Positions 42,069-50,470 of a DNA stretch of 64,000 nt are shown in pieces; within the stretch, counting starts at the first letter, position 1; every line of letters starts with the position of its first letter. Location: positions 62,001-126,000 of the forward strand of contig CAXTIU010000003.1 of assembly GCA_964244495.1 (NCBI GenBank). The letters are read 5' to 3'. The position numbers and the translations under genes are program-made. Under the pieces are notes generated by a model. The model did not search any database. It saw only the letters and a program-made list of their open reading frames with translations, and had not been told where the DNA came from. Source of the stretch: RH-AL1 sp964244495 (GTDB lineage: Bacteria; Pseudomonadota; Alphaproteobacteria; Rhizobiales; Beijerinckiaceae).

Positions 42069-43394
42069 TTGCGCCTAGCGATGATCGGTTCGGGCTACGT
42101 CGGACTGGTGTCCGGCGCCTGCTTCTCGGACTTCGGCCACCACGTCACCTGCGTCGACACCGACGCGGCCAAGATCGCCGCCCTCCAGGACGGGATCATG
42201 CCGATCTACGAGCCGGGGCTGAAGGATCTCGTCGAGCGCAACGTGCGCGAGGGGCGCCTCGCCTTCACCACCGACCTCGCCGGCGCGGTGGCCGGCGTCG
42301 AGGCCGCCTTCATCGCGGTCGGCACGCCGTCCCGCCACGGCGACGGCCACGCCGACCTCACCTACGTCTACGCCGCCGCGCGCGCCGTGGCGCTCGCCGC
42401 GACCGGGCCGCTGGTGGTGGTCACCAAGTCCACCGTGCCGGTCGGCACCGGCGACGAGGTCGAGCGGATCTGCCGCGAGGCGCGCCCCGACCTCGCCAAC
42501 CCCGACGGCGGCCATGGCCTGGACGTGGTGTCGAACCCGGAGTTCCTGCGCGAGGGCGCGGCGATCGAGGACTTCAAGAGGCCCGACCGGGTGGTGCTCG
42601 GCTGCGGGTCCGAGCGGGCGCGCGCGGTGATGGGCGCGGTGTACCGGCCCTTGTCGCTGAACAACCCGCCGCTGCTGTTCGTGGGCCGGCGCACCTCCGA
42701 GCTGACCAAATACGCCGCCAACGCCTTCCTGGCGGTGAAGATCACCTTCATCAACGAGATCGCGGACCTGTGCGAGCGCACCGGCGCCGACGTGCAGGCG
42801 GTGGCGCGCGGCATCGGGCTCGACAAGCGCATCGGCTCGAAGTTCCTGCACGCCGGGCCGGGCTACGGCGGCTCGTGCTTCCCCAAGGACACGCTGGCGC
42901 TCGTCAAGACCGGGCAGGATCACGAGGCGCCGCTGCGCATCGTGGAAACGGTGGTGCAGGTCAACGACGGGCGCAAGCGCGCGATGGGCCGGCGCATCAT
43001 CGCCGCCTGCGGCGGCAGCGTGCGCGGCAAGACGATCGCGATCCTCGGGCTCGCCTTCAAGCCCAACACCGACGACATGCGCGAGGCGCCCGCGCTCGCC
43101 GTCGTCGCCGCGCTGCAGGACGCCGGGGCGAAGGTGCGCGGCTACGACCCCGAGAGCATGGAGCAGGCGCGCCCCCTGCTGCCCGGCATGACCTTCGCCG
43201 CCAACGCCTACAGCTGCGTGGAGGGGGCGGACGCCGTCGCCATCCTCACCGAATGGGACGAGTTCCGCGCCCTCGACCTCGCCCGCGTGAAGAGCCTGCT
43301 CGCCGCACCCGTGCTCGTCGACCTCCGCAACATCTACCAGCCGGAAGAGGCCCACCGCCACGGGCTGGCCTACACCAGTGTCGGACGCGTTTAG
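42069..43394 (+). CDS. UDP-glucose 6-dehydrogenase
   Basis: 441 residues. N-terminal NAD domain with MIGSGYVGLVSGACFSDFGH (about residues 4-23), AFIAVGTPS, TVPVGTGDEV, central ANAFLAVKITFINEIADLCE (about 217-236), catalytic Cys in PGYGGSCFPKDTLALV (about 266-281) and C-terminal KPNTDDMREAP. It oxidises UDP-glucose to UDP-glucuronate. TTG 42069 is supported by GGAGG 7 bp upstream and by the immediate start of the Rossmann strand. It is separated from uxs by 70 bp on the same strand. Confidence 0.95.
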   Translation: MRLAMIGSGYVGLVSGACFSDFGHHVTCVDTDAAKIAALQDGIMPIYEPGLKDLVERNVREGRLAFTTDLAGAVAGVEAAFIAVGTPSRHGDGHADLTYVYAAARAVALAATGPLVVVTKSTVPVGTGDEVERICREARPDLANPDGGHGLDVVSNPEFLREGAAIEDFKRPDRVVLGCGSERARAVMGAVYRPLSLNNPPLLFVGRRTSELTKYAANAFLAVKITFINEIADLCERTGADVQAVARGIGLDKRIGSKFLHAGPGYGGSCFPKDTLALVKTGQDHEAPLRIVETVVQVNDGRKRAMGRRIIAACGGSVRGKTIAILGLAFKPNTDDMREAPALAVVAALQDAGAKVRGYDPESMEQARPLLPGMTFAANAYSCVEGADAVAILTEWDEFRALDLARVKSLLAAPVLVDLRNIYQPEEAHRHGLAYTSVGRV

Positions 43395-43616
43395 CGCATC
43401 CGACCCGGCCGCCGGCCCCCTCGTACCGCTTCGGCGCCAGCCCGGGCGGGAAGCGGGACGGGTGGTGATTTTCTGAACACTCATTGCGTGCGACGCGAAT
43501 TCCTCACAATCTGACGTTACGACAGGTGGGCGCGGCGAAAGCCTCGGCGAGGCTCTTGCCCCAACGGAAGTCTTGTCGGCTCGCGTGGCGAATTCCAAGC
43601 TACATCGGGATTGATA

Positions 43617-43817
43617 ATGGCCGACATCGTGATGTTCCCGCGGGACACCGGCTCGGAGGAGGACCAGCCGCCCTTTCCCGGCGATACGTTCCTCAAGGAT
43701 GAAGGCCTCGAGCTTCTCGCCGCCTACCGACGGATAAGCGATCCTTCGGTCCGCATGTCGCTCATGCAGCTCGTCAAGACGCTGGCCGGCAACGCGCGAG
43801 AGAACGGCGATCGTTGA
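43617..43817 (+). CDS. Small conserved-looking protein, function unknown
   Basis: 66 residues from ATG 43617; TTG 43611 would add two. The N-terminus is acidic and Pro-rich (DTGSEEDQPPFPGDTF) and the C-terminal half, LELLAAYRRISDPSVRMSLM followed by QLVKTLAG, is an amphipathic helix. This helix resembles the tail of some alphaproteobacterial XRE-type regulators, but no helix-turn-helix is present. The preceding 222 bp contain no other gene. Confidence 0.55.
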   Translation: MADIVMFPRDTGSEEDQPPFPGDTFLKDEGLELLAAYRRISDPSVRMSLMQLVKTLAGNARENGDR

Positions 43818-43866
43818 GACCGGGCGGCGGCACGCGCCGACCGGAGTGAAACGTCGGACGGGAAGC

Positions 43867-44988
43867 TCAGACCGGAGATAAGGCTTCGCGCAGCGCCGCG
43901 AGGCCGCGCGCCACGTCAGCCTCGTCGGCCCACACGTGGGGGCTGAGCCGCAGCCCGCCCCCGCGGCTGCTGGCGAACACGTCGCGCTCCCGCAGCCGCT
44001 CGACCAAGTCCGCCGGCACGCCGCCCGGCACGCGGACGCCGAGGATGTGCGGGCACCGCAGCGCCCTCGGCGCCACGTGGAGGCCCATGGCGCTCGCTCC
44101 GTCCGCCAGCAGGTCGGTCAGGCCCCGCAGCCGGGCCGCCACCGCCGGCATGGCGAAGTCGGCCGCCAGCTCCAGGCCGGTCGCCGCCATGGACACGGCG
44201 ACGAGGTCGTCGCGCTCGCCCTTGTCGTAGCGCCGCGCCCCGATGGCCGGCGGCGCGTTGCCGTTGTTCGCCTCCAGCGGCGACCCGTCCTGCCGATGGG
44301 GCGCGGCGTAGAGGAAGGCGAGGCCATAGGGGCCGAGCGCCCACTTGTAGGTGGGGAAGGCGAGGAAGTCCGGCTTGAGGACGCCCACGTCGATCGGCCC
44401 GGCGCCGACCAGTTGCGTCGCGTCCACCACCAGCGCCGCCCCCGTGGCGTGGACGGCGGGCGCCAGACGAGCCAAGTCGATGAGCGCGCCGTCCGCCCAA
44501 TGCAGCGGGGTGAGCGTGGCGACCGCGAGCGGCGCCGCGCCGGGACGCGCGATCGCCGCGAGCAGCGCCGCCGTCCAGTCCCCGTCGGCGGGACGCGGCA
44601 CCTCCTCGACGATCAAGCCGCGCTCGACCGCCAGCCGGTCCCAGGCGTGGCGCTGCGAGGGGAACTCGTCGGCGACGCGCAGGACGCGGCCGCCCGCCGC
44701 CGGGGACAGGTTGCGCGCCGCCGTGGCGATGGCGTGGCTCACCGACCCGACGACCGCCATGTCGTCGGCCCGCGCCCCGATCAGCCGCGCCGCCGCCACG
44801 CGCGCGCGCTGCGTCCAACCGGCGGCATCGCCACGCGAATGCACCCAGGGACGGCTCTTCGCGCCGATGCCGGCTTCCCCGGCCGCGCGGACCGCGCGCG
44901 GCAACGGCGACCACGCGGCGGCGTCGAGGTAGCTGACGTGGCCAGGAATCTCGAACAAGGCGCGCTGGCAGGGAAGCGTTCCGCTCAA
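43867..44988 (-). CDS. Class V aminotransferase/cysteine desulfurase-like PLP enzyme
   Basis: 373 residues, fold type I. Visible are YLDAAAWSPLPRAVR (about residues 20-34), AVVGSVSHAIATAARNL, the PLP aspartate in LVVDATQLVGAGPIDV (about 185-200) and the PLP lysine in FPTYKWALGPYGLAFLYAAP (about 211-230). Family members include cysteine desulfurases and isopenicillin epimerase-like enzymes; no desulfurase cysteine loop is obvious, so the substrate is open. The TTG start lies one base after the hemW stop, so it is coupled to hemW. Confidence 0.85.
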   Translation of the reverse strand: MSGTLPCQRALFEIPGHVSYLDAAAWSPLPRAVRAAGEAGIGAKSRPWVHSRGDAAGWTQRARVAAARLIGARADDMAVVGSVSHAIATAARNLSPAAGGRVLRVADEFPSQRHAWDRLAVERGLIVEEVPRPADGDWTAALLAAIARPGAAPLAVATLTPLHWADGALIDLARLAPAVHATGAALVVDATQLVGAGPIDVGVLKPDFLAFPTYKWALGPYGLAFLYAAPHRQDGSPLEANNGNAPPAIGARRYDKGERDDLVAVSMAATGLELAADFAMPAVAARLRGLTDLLADGASAMGLHVAPRALRCPHILGVRVPGGVPADLVERLRERDVFASSRGGGLRLSPHVWADEADVARGLAALREALSPV

Positions 44989-44989
44989 G

Positions 44990-46159
44990 CTAGGCCGCCA
45001 AGTCCGCCACCACGGCGTCGAGCACGGGGAAGCCCGCCGCGCTGACGCGCAGCCGGCCGAGCTTGGTCATCTCCACCATGCCCTCCTCCACCAGCGAGCT
45101 GATGCGACCCTTGTCGAGCATGCGCTTCGACAGCGCCTCGAACTGGGTCGGCTCGATGCCTTCCGACAGCCGCAGCCCCATCAGCAGGAACTCGTCGCCC
45201 TGCTCCTCGATCGACAGGAGGTCGTCCTCGACGAGCCCGTGGCCCTCCGTCTCCACGACGGTGAGCCACATCTCGGGGTGGCGCTCGGTGGAATGGGCGC
45301 GGCGGCCCTTCGGCGTCAGGATGCGGCCGTGCGCGCCGGGGCCAACCCCGACGTACTCGCCGTAGCGCCAGTAGATGAGGTTGTGCCGGCTCTCGGCGCC
45401 CGGCCGGGCGTGGTTGGAGATCTCGTAGGCCGGCAGCCCGGCGGCGTTCATCACCTCCTGCGTCACGTCCCACAGGTCGCGGCACCGGTCGGGGCCGGGC
45501 ACCACCAGCTTGCCGGCGTTGCGCAGGCGCTCGAACATCGTGTCGGGCTCGATCGTCAGCTGGTAGAGCGACATGTGCTCGCGCGCGAGGCCCAGCGCCT
45601 CGCTCAGCTCGGCGCGCCACGCGGCCGGGGTCTGGTTCGGCCGGGCGTAGATCAGGTCGAAGGTGTAGCGCTCGAAGATCGAGCCGGCCACCGCGATCGC
45701 CTTGCGCGCCTCGGCGGCGCTGTGGAGGCGGCCGAGCGCCCGCAGGTCGGCGTCGTTGGTCGCCTGCACGCCGAGCGAGACCCGGTTGACGCCGGCGCGG
45801 CGGTAGCCGGTGAAGCGGTTCGCCTCCACGCTGGTCGGGTTCGCCTCCAGCGTCACCTCGGCGTTGGGATCGACGCTCCAGTTCGCGGCGATGGCGTCGA
45901 GGATGCCGGCGACCGTGCCGGGCTTCATCAGCGAGGGCGTGCCGCCGCCGAAGAAGATCGAGTTGACCGTGCGGCCCTTGGTGAGCTTGGCGCGGTGGGC
46001 GAGCTCGCTGCGGAAGGCTTGAACGAAGCGCTCCTCGTCGATCGCCTGCGCGCGGACGTGGCTGTTGAAGTCGCAGTACGGGCACTTCGACTGGCAGAAC
46101 GGCCAGTGCACGTAGACCGCGAAGCCGGGATTGCCGGGTGTGTAGGTTTGGCTCGCCAT
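44990..46159 (-). CDS. hemW: HemW, radical SAM heme chaperone
   Basis: 389 residues from ATG 46159. The radical SAM motif is HWPFCQSKCPYCDFN (C-x3-C-x2-C, about residues 20-30), then FFGGGTPSLM, ANPTSVE, GVNRVSLGVQATND and the C-terminal HemW domain with GLRLSEGIEP. HemW binds heme and transfers it; it was formerly annotated as a coproporphyrinogen oxidase, HemN-like, but the motif and length fit HemW. The usual neighbour upstream is rdgB; here three unrelated genes lie between the two. Confidence 0.93.
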   Translation of the reverse strand: MASQTYTPGNPGFAVYVHWPFCQSKCPYCDFNSHVRAQAIDEERFVQAFRSELAHRAKLTKGRTVNSIFFGGGTPSLMKPGTVAGILDAIAANWSVDPNAEVTLEANPTSVEANRFTGYRRAGVNRVSLGVQATNDADLRALGRLHSAAEARKAIAVAGSIFERYTFDLIYARPNQTPAAWRAELSEALGLAREHMSLYQLTIEPDTMFERLRNAGKLVVPGPDRCRDLWDVTQEVMNAAGLPAYEISNHARPGAESRHNLIYWRYGEYVGVGPGAHGRILTPKGRRAHSTERHPEMWLTVVETEGHGLVEDDLLSIEEQGDEFLLMGLRLSEGIEPTQFEALSKRMLDKGRISSLVEEGMVEMTKLGRLRVSAAGFPVLDAVVADLAA

Positions 46160-46391
46160 CAGTGCCCCGTCGCTCGCCGCCGCATGGCCCGGATCCCGTC
46201 GCCCAAATCGTGCCGCCAAGCCGCGCCATGGAGGGAGCCGGGGCGATCATCGGCACGGGTCAGCATGCGGGAGCGGGTGTTAAGAATGCGTTCACCACGT
46301 TTTCCTAAACCGGAAGGGAGCCGAACGCGACCCGCCGAAGAAAACCGCCGAGGGCGACCCCCCGTGAGCCATCCGTCGTGAGCCATTCCCC

Positions 46392-47204
46392 GTGAGCTAC
46401 CTGCAGCCGCCGCCCAACATGTCCCCGGTCGTCGTCGTCAAGGACTTCGGCGGCTACGTCGACCAGTACATGGCGCGCACGGAGGAGTATCGGCGGACCG
46501 GGCGCGAGGTCCGCATCCACGAGTGCCATTCCGCCTGCACGATGGCGCTCGGCCTGCCCAACGTGTGCGTCTACAGGAGCTCGGTCTTCAAGTTCCACCA
46601 GGCCTACGACCCGCGCGACCACGTCACCAACTGGGATGTGACCGGCCAGCTGTTCAACACCTACCCGGTCGCCGTGCGCGAGCGACTGGGCGCGCTCACC
46701 AAGCAGTTCACGGTGCTGTCCGGGTCCGAACTGATCGAGCTGGGCGTGCGCGACTGCGAGGCGCCGGAGCCGCGCGTGATGGTGGCGCAGGCGACGATCA
46801 AGCCGCTGCCGACGTCGATGACGAGCGGGGGATCGGGCCTGTCCCTCCTCACGGGGAAGCTGCAGGGGCTGATCCCGAGCTTCGGCGGCGGCAAGCCGGA
46901 CGCGGGCGCGCCGGCGGCCAAGCCGGGGTCGGGCGCCCCAGGCGCGAGGGTGCCCGCGCCGGTGCCGGACGAGCTGCTGCGGGCGACGATCCCGCTGCCG
47001 CCGGAGAAGCCGGCCTCGCTCACGGAGGGGGCGGAGCCGGCCGCGCCGCGCGAGGGCGCCGCGCCGATGCCGCCGCCACGGCCGCGGATCCTGGTGGTGG
47101 CCTACACGCCGAGCCTGCCGCCGATCCCGTTCATGCGGTCGATCGACGGGTCGCAGGCGATCCTGCCGGCGCGTTTCGTGCCGTTCCCGACGCGACGGGG
47201 CTGA
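46392..47204 (+). CDS. ClpP/crotonase-fold-like protein with Pro-rich tail
   Basis: 270 residues. The N-terminal part GGYVDQYMARTEEYRRTGRE followed by VRIHECHSACTMAL (about residues 20-53) resembles COG3904-type periplasmic ClpP-like proteins, in which the Ser of HSAC or SSAC is the nucleophile and the His in FKFHQAY (about 66-72) the base. After about residue 140 the protein is low-complexity, with Ala/Pro-rich linkers and a short Pro-rich C-terminus. Family members usually have a signal peptide; none is visible here, and an in-frame stop lies 28 bp before GTG 46392, so none can be added upstream. It is divergent from hemW. Confidence 0.6.
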   Translation: MSYLQPPPNMSPVVVVKDFGGYVDQYMARTEEYRRTGREVRIHECHSACTMALGLPNVCVYRSSVFKFHQAYDPRDHVTNWDVTGQLFNTYPVAVRERLGALTKQFTVLSGSELIELGVRDCEAPEPRVMVAQATIKPLPTSMTSGGSGLSLLTGKLQGLIPSFGGGKPDAGAPAAKPGSGAPGARVPAPVPDELLRATIPLPPEKPASLTEGAEPAAPREGAAPMPPPRPRILVVAYTPSLPPIPFMRSIDGSQAILPARFVPFPTRRG

Positions 47205-47257
47205 GCCGGGCCGGAACTTCGCCGGCCAGCCCCCTCGCCGGCCGGATCCTCCGCCGC

Positions 47258-47587
47258 CTAAGACTTCGCCAGCGATATCTTGCCGGTCGGCCGCGCGGCC
47301 ATGCCGTTCATCACGACGCGGCGGCTCGCCTTGCGCTCCACCACCACCGTGCGGATGCCGGTGCGGGCGGAGGCGCTCACCAGGCGCGTCACCCGGCGGT
47401 CGGGCGTCAATCGCTGCATCTCCGCCTTGACGTCGGCCGTGGAGGCGCCCATCAGCTCGGCGGCGATCTGCAGCTGGGCCTGCACATCGTCGGTCAGGCC
47501 TTGGGCCGCGACGATGGCCTCGGCGAGGGTGGGCGGATCGTGGCGCACGCGGCGCGGGCCGTATTTCGTTGCCCAGGTGGTCGACAT
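47258..47587 (-). CDS. Conserved hypothetical protein
   Basis: 109 residues, basic, soluble. MSTTWATKYGPRRVRHDPPT and LAEAIVAAQGLTDDVQAQLQ form an N-terminal helical part; the second half ends with RRVVMNGMAARPTGKISLAK. Similar proteins are widespread in Alphaproteobacteria but have no known function as far as I can tell. ATG 47587 has GGGAG 7 bp upstream. It converges with the ClpP-like gene and is divergent from the HAD gene. Confidence 0.72.
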   Translation of the reverse strand: MSTTWATKYGPRRVRHDPPTLAEAIVAAQGLTDDVQAQLQIAAELMGASTADVKAEMQRLTPDRRVTRLVSASARTGIRTVVVERKASRRVVMNGMAARPTGKISLAKS

Positions 47588-47735
47588 GCTCAGCTCCCGC
47601 CCTCTGTCGTTTGAGGGAGTGTAGGGCCTTTTTGCTGCACTGCAATAACAGATCGTCGCGCGTTCGGTTTAGCAGCTATGCGCGCGTGGGCGTTCCCGGC
47701 GCGCCGGCGGATCAGAACCGGAGCCATCGATCATC

Positions 47736-48428
47736 ATGAGCAACGTCACACCGTCCGTCATCGTCTTCGACGTCAACGAGACCCTGCTCGACATCGAGGC
47801 GCTCACGCCGCTCTTCGCGCGGCTGTTCGGCGACGGCCGGACGATGCGCGAGTGGTTCGCGCAGATGGTGCTGTACTCGGAGGCGGTCACCCTCGCCGAG
47901 GCCTACGTGCCCTTCGCCGCGCTCGGCGCCGGGGTGCTGCGGATGCTCGGCACGATCCACGGCGTCGCCGTCGCGCCGGCGGACCTCGAGGAACTGCGGC
48001 ACCGGATGCTGAACATGCCGGCCCATCCCGATATCGTCGACGGGCTGCGCCGCCTCAGGGCGGCCGGGTTCACCCTGGTCACGCTGACGAACTCCGCGCC
48101 GAGCCCGGACGGCAGCCCCATCGATCGCGCCGGCATCGCCGACCTGTTCGACCGCGCCTTCACGGTCGACACGGTGAAGCGGTTCAAGCCGGCGCCGGAC
48201 TGCTACGCGATGGTGGCGGAGGCGATGGGCGTGCCGCCCGCCGCCCTGTGCCTCGTCGCCGCCCACGTGTGGGACACGCTCGGCGCGCAGGCGGCCGGTT
48301 GCGCCGGGGCCTTCGTCGCCCGTCGCGGCAACGCCGTGCTGCCGGTGGACGGCGTCGCGCAGCCCGACATTGTCGCCCCGGACCTGGCCGGCGTGGTGGA
48401 TGCCATCATCGCGCGCTGGGCGCCCTGA
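47736..48428 (+). CDS. Type II haloacid dehalogenase-like HAD hydrolase
   Basis: 230 residues. HAD motif I is VFDVNETLLDIEAL (about residues 10-23), where FDVNETLL is typical of L-2-haloacid dehalogenases. Motif II is TLTNSAPSP (about 115-123), motif III KRFKPAPDCYAMV (Lys about 148), and motif IV VAAHVWDTLGAQAAG (about 168-182). The HVWD element with a catalytic Asp supports type II. The natural substrate is unknown. It is convergent with rdgB, and the 301-bp gap between them holds repeat copy 2. Confidence 0.87.
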   Translation: MSNVTPSVIVFDVNETLLDIEALTPLFARLFGDGRTMREWFAQMVLYSEAVTLAEAYVPFAALGAGVLRMLGTIHGVAVAPADLEELRHRMLNMPAHPDIVDGLRRLRAAGFTLVTLTNSAPSPDGSPIDRAGIADLFDRAFTVDTVKRFKPAPDCYAMVAEAMGVPPAALCLVAAHVWDTLGAQAAGCAGAFVARRGNAVLPVDGVAQPDIVAPDLAGVVDAIIARWAP

Positions 48429-48499
48429 GTGTTGGCCCGACGCGGGATCGGCGGACGTCGCGCGGGCTGAGCCGACGCGATCGTGTCGTCGCGAGGCCA

Positions 48500-48517
48500 C
48501 GCCGCAGGCTTGCGGCG
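48500..48517. terminator. GC-rich hairpin after the HAD gene
   Basis: CGCCGCA and TGCGGCG form a 7-bp perfect stem around four bases, about 70 bp after the HAD stop. There is no strong T-run, so terminator activity is only possible. Confidence 0.35.
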
Positions 48518-48526
48518 GGACCGTGG

Positions 48527-48650
48527 GCTTGCGGCATGGACGCGCCTGTCGTAGGGTAGCGCTACCTTAAGCACCCGACGGGTTCTGCCCGATGTGGCCG
48601 CGATCCCCTCGATCCTGACGCATGACGCGAATGACGCGAGAATGTGTGTG
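48527..48650 (-). repeat. Dispersed intergenic repeat, copy 2
   Basis: About 124 bp, the reverse-strand partner of the repeat at 9649-9774. It has the same order of blocks with near-constant spacing: 36-bp start block with three GCGTCA words, GGATCGCGGCCAC, a variable spacer, a GGTAGCGCTACC dyad (within 48553-48568) and GCCGCAAGC. It lies between convergent genes (HAD and rdgB), whereas copy 1 lies between divergent genes, so a shared promoter role for neighbours is unlikely. Confidence 0.8.
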
Positions 48651-48729
48651 CCGCTGGATTTTTTCGACGACCCTCCGGTGCGGCGGCCGGACCATCGCCT
48701 TCAAGCGTCCGCGATGCGGTTTGCGTGTG

Positions 48730-49359
48730 TCAAGGCGTGAGGCACATCTTCGCGAAGGCCTGGAACGCCCGCGCCCGGTGCGACAGCGCCGGCGAGCCGT
48801 CTGCCGGAAGGCCGTGCTTCTCTTGGGCGGCCATCTCGCCGAAGGTCCGCCGGTGGCCGTCGGGCAGGAAGATGGGATCGTAGCCGAAGCCGAGCGTGCC
48901 GCGCGGCGGGAACACCAGCTCGCCGTCGACCCGCCCCTCGACGGTGACCGTCGGCAGGCCGGGCCGCGCCAGGGTCAGCGCCGAGGTGAAGTGGGCGCGG
49001 TAGGGGCCAGCGGCGCGGGCGGCGACGAGTGCCCGGCGCACCGCCTCCATCGCCGCCTCGAAGCCGCCGGCCTGCTTGGCCCAGCGGGCGGAGAAGAGGC
49101 CCGGCGCGCCGCCCAGCGCCGCGACGCAGAGCCCGGAGTCGTCGGCGAAGGCCGGCAGCCCGGTGGCGAGCGCCGCCGCCTCCGCCTTGATCGCGGCGTT
49201 GGCGGCGAAACTGTCGCCGGTCTCGTCGGGCTCGCGCAAGCCGAGGTCGCCGGCCGCCACCGTCTCGATCCCGTAGGGGGCGAGCAGGTCGCGCATCTCG
49301 CGCAGCTTGCCGGCGTTGTGGGTGGCGACGACGAGCTTGCCCTCGATCAGCCTCGGCAT
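48730..49359 (-). CDS. rdgB: XTP/dITP (non-canonical purine NTP) pyrophosphatase
   Basis: 209 residues of the Ham1/RdgB family. Typical motifs: LVVATHNAGKLREM (about residues 9-22) for phosphate binding, ADDSGLCVAALGGAPGLFSARWA (first 20: ADDSGLCVAALGGAPGLFSA; about 71-93) with the catalytic acidic residues, and GFGYDPIFLPDG (about 156-167) with HRARA near the end. It removes inosine- and xanthosine-type triphosphates. It follows rph after 3 bp, the usual order. Confidence 0.95.
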   Translation of the reverse strand: MPRLIEGKLVVATHNAGKLREMRDLLAPYGIETVAAGDLGLREPDETGDSFAANAAIKAEAAALATGLPAFADDSGLCVAALGGAPGLFSARWAKQAGGFEAAMEAVRRALVAARAAGPYRAHFTSALTLARPGLPTVTVEGRVDGELVFPPRGTLGFGYDPIFLPDGHRRTFGEMAAQEKHGLPADGSPALSHRARAFQAFAKMCLTP

Positions 49360-49362
49360 GGC

Positions 49363-50076
49363 TCAGGCGAGCGCCCGCTTCTGCAGGGCGACGAGTTCGG
49401 CGATGCCGGCCTTGGCGAGCGCCATCATCGCCGCCAGCTCGGCCTCGGAGAACACCGCGCCCTCCGCCGAGGCCTGGACCTCGACGAGCGCGCCGGCGCC
49501 GGACATCACGAAATTGGCGTCGGTCTGCGCCTCCGAGTCCTCGGCGTAGTCGAGGTCGAGCACCGGCTGGCCGCCGCAGATGCCGCAGGACACGGCGGCG
49601 ACGTGGTCGCGCAACGGGTTGTCCTTGATGATCGAGCGCGCGCGCATCCAGTCGAGGCAGTCGTGCAGGGCGAGCCACGCCCCGGTGATCGACGCCGTGC
49701 GGGTGCCCCCGTCGGCCTGCAGCACGTCGCAGTCCAGCGTGATCTGGCGCTCGCCCATGCCCTGCAGGTTGGTGACGGCGCGCAGGCTGCGGCCGATCAG
49801 GCGCTGGATCTCCTGGGTGCGGCCGGACGGCTTGCCGGCGGTCGATTCGCGGCGCGAGCGGGTGTGGGTGGCGCGCGGCAGCATGGCGTATTCGGCGGTG
49901 ACCCAGCCGCGCCCCTGGCCGCGCAGCCACGGCGGCGGCTTGTCCTCCAGCGACGCCGTGCACAGCACGTGCGTGCCACCGAACTTCACCAGGCACGACC
50001 CTTCGGCGTAGCGGGCGACCTTGCGCTCCAGCGAGACGGGACGCAGGGCGCCGGGGGCGCGGTTCGAGGGTCGCAT
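49363..50076 (-). CDS. rph: Ribonuclease PH
   Basis: 237 residues; phosphorolytic 3' exonuclease that trims tRNA and structured RNA ends. Blocks visible: GSCLVKFGGTHVLCTASLED (about residues 26-45), ATHTRSRRES (about 68-77), GRTQEIQRLIGRSLRAV (about 84-100) with the phosphate-binding Arg, and LDCDVLQADGGTRTASITGA (about 113-132). ATG 50076 is supported by AAGGA 6 bp upstream. hrcA, often divergent from rph, is not next to it; a small unknown ORF is. Confidence 0.96.
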   Translation of the reverse strand: MRPSNRAPGALRPVSLERKVARYAEGSCLVKFGGTHVLCTASLEDKPPPWLRGQGRGWVTAEYAMLPRATHTRSRRESTAGKPSGRTQEIQRLIGRSLRAVTNLQGMGERQITLDCDVLQADGGTRTASITGAWLALHDCLDWMRARSIIKDNPLRDHVAAVSCGICGGQPVLDLDYAEDSEAQTDANFVMSGAGALVEVQASAEGAVFSEAELAAMMALAKAGIAELVALQKRALA

Positions 50077-50239
50077 GGGTGATCCTTGGGCGGTGGTCGG
50101 CCCCTGGTAGGCGGCCGGGCGCGGGAGCGCAACGTGGAAGGCGCGTCGGGCGAGGTCGCCGCCGATCGGTTGCATTTAAGGTATCTTCGTCGTCGGCTGT
50201 TCAAATGCGGCGGGTATGGTCATCGCAGGGGAGCAGCTC

Positions 50240-50455
50240 ATGACCACCATCGCGCATGACCATCCGTCGCCGAACGCGCCGCAGGGCTTCGCCCTGGTCG
50301 GCCGGTCGTTCCCGAGCGGAAGCTACGAAGGCCTGTACCAGGCCTCGCTGTCGGCGCGGCGCGACCGGCGCGGGCGCGGCGGCAGCTGGGACGGGGTCGC
50401 GCGCGTGTGGCGCGGCTCGGGCGAGCCGGTCACCCTGCCGCTCCGGCTTCCTTGA
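50240..50455 (+). CDS. Small hypothetical protein
   Basis: 71 residues, basic, with FALVGRSFPSGSYEGLYQAS in the centre and Arg/Gly-rich SARRDRRGRGG after it. No family recognised. ATG 50240 is preceded by GGGGAG at a good distance; ATG 50216 is an alternative. It is divergent from rph and convergent with the MFS gene, 15 bp away. Confidence 0.45.
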   Translation: MTTIAHDHPSPNAPQGFALVGRSFPSGSYEGLYQASLSARRDRRGRGGSWDGVARVWRGSGEPVTLPLRLP

Positions 50456-50470
50456 CATGATCGACCGCGG

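Noticed and set aside
44990..46159. HemN coproporphyrinogen III oxidase supporting BChl synthesis
   Set aside because: The protein has HemW length and motifs (HWPFCQSKCPYCDFN) and lies in the rph-rdgB neighbourhood, so it is HemW rather than HemN.
48203..48574. Minus-strand ORF starting inside repeat copy 2 (MLKVALPYDRR)
   Set aside because: Most of it runs antisense to the dehalogenase-like gene and lacks a ribosome site. The shared KVALPY frame is noted under the repeat but not called as a gene.
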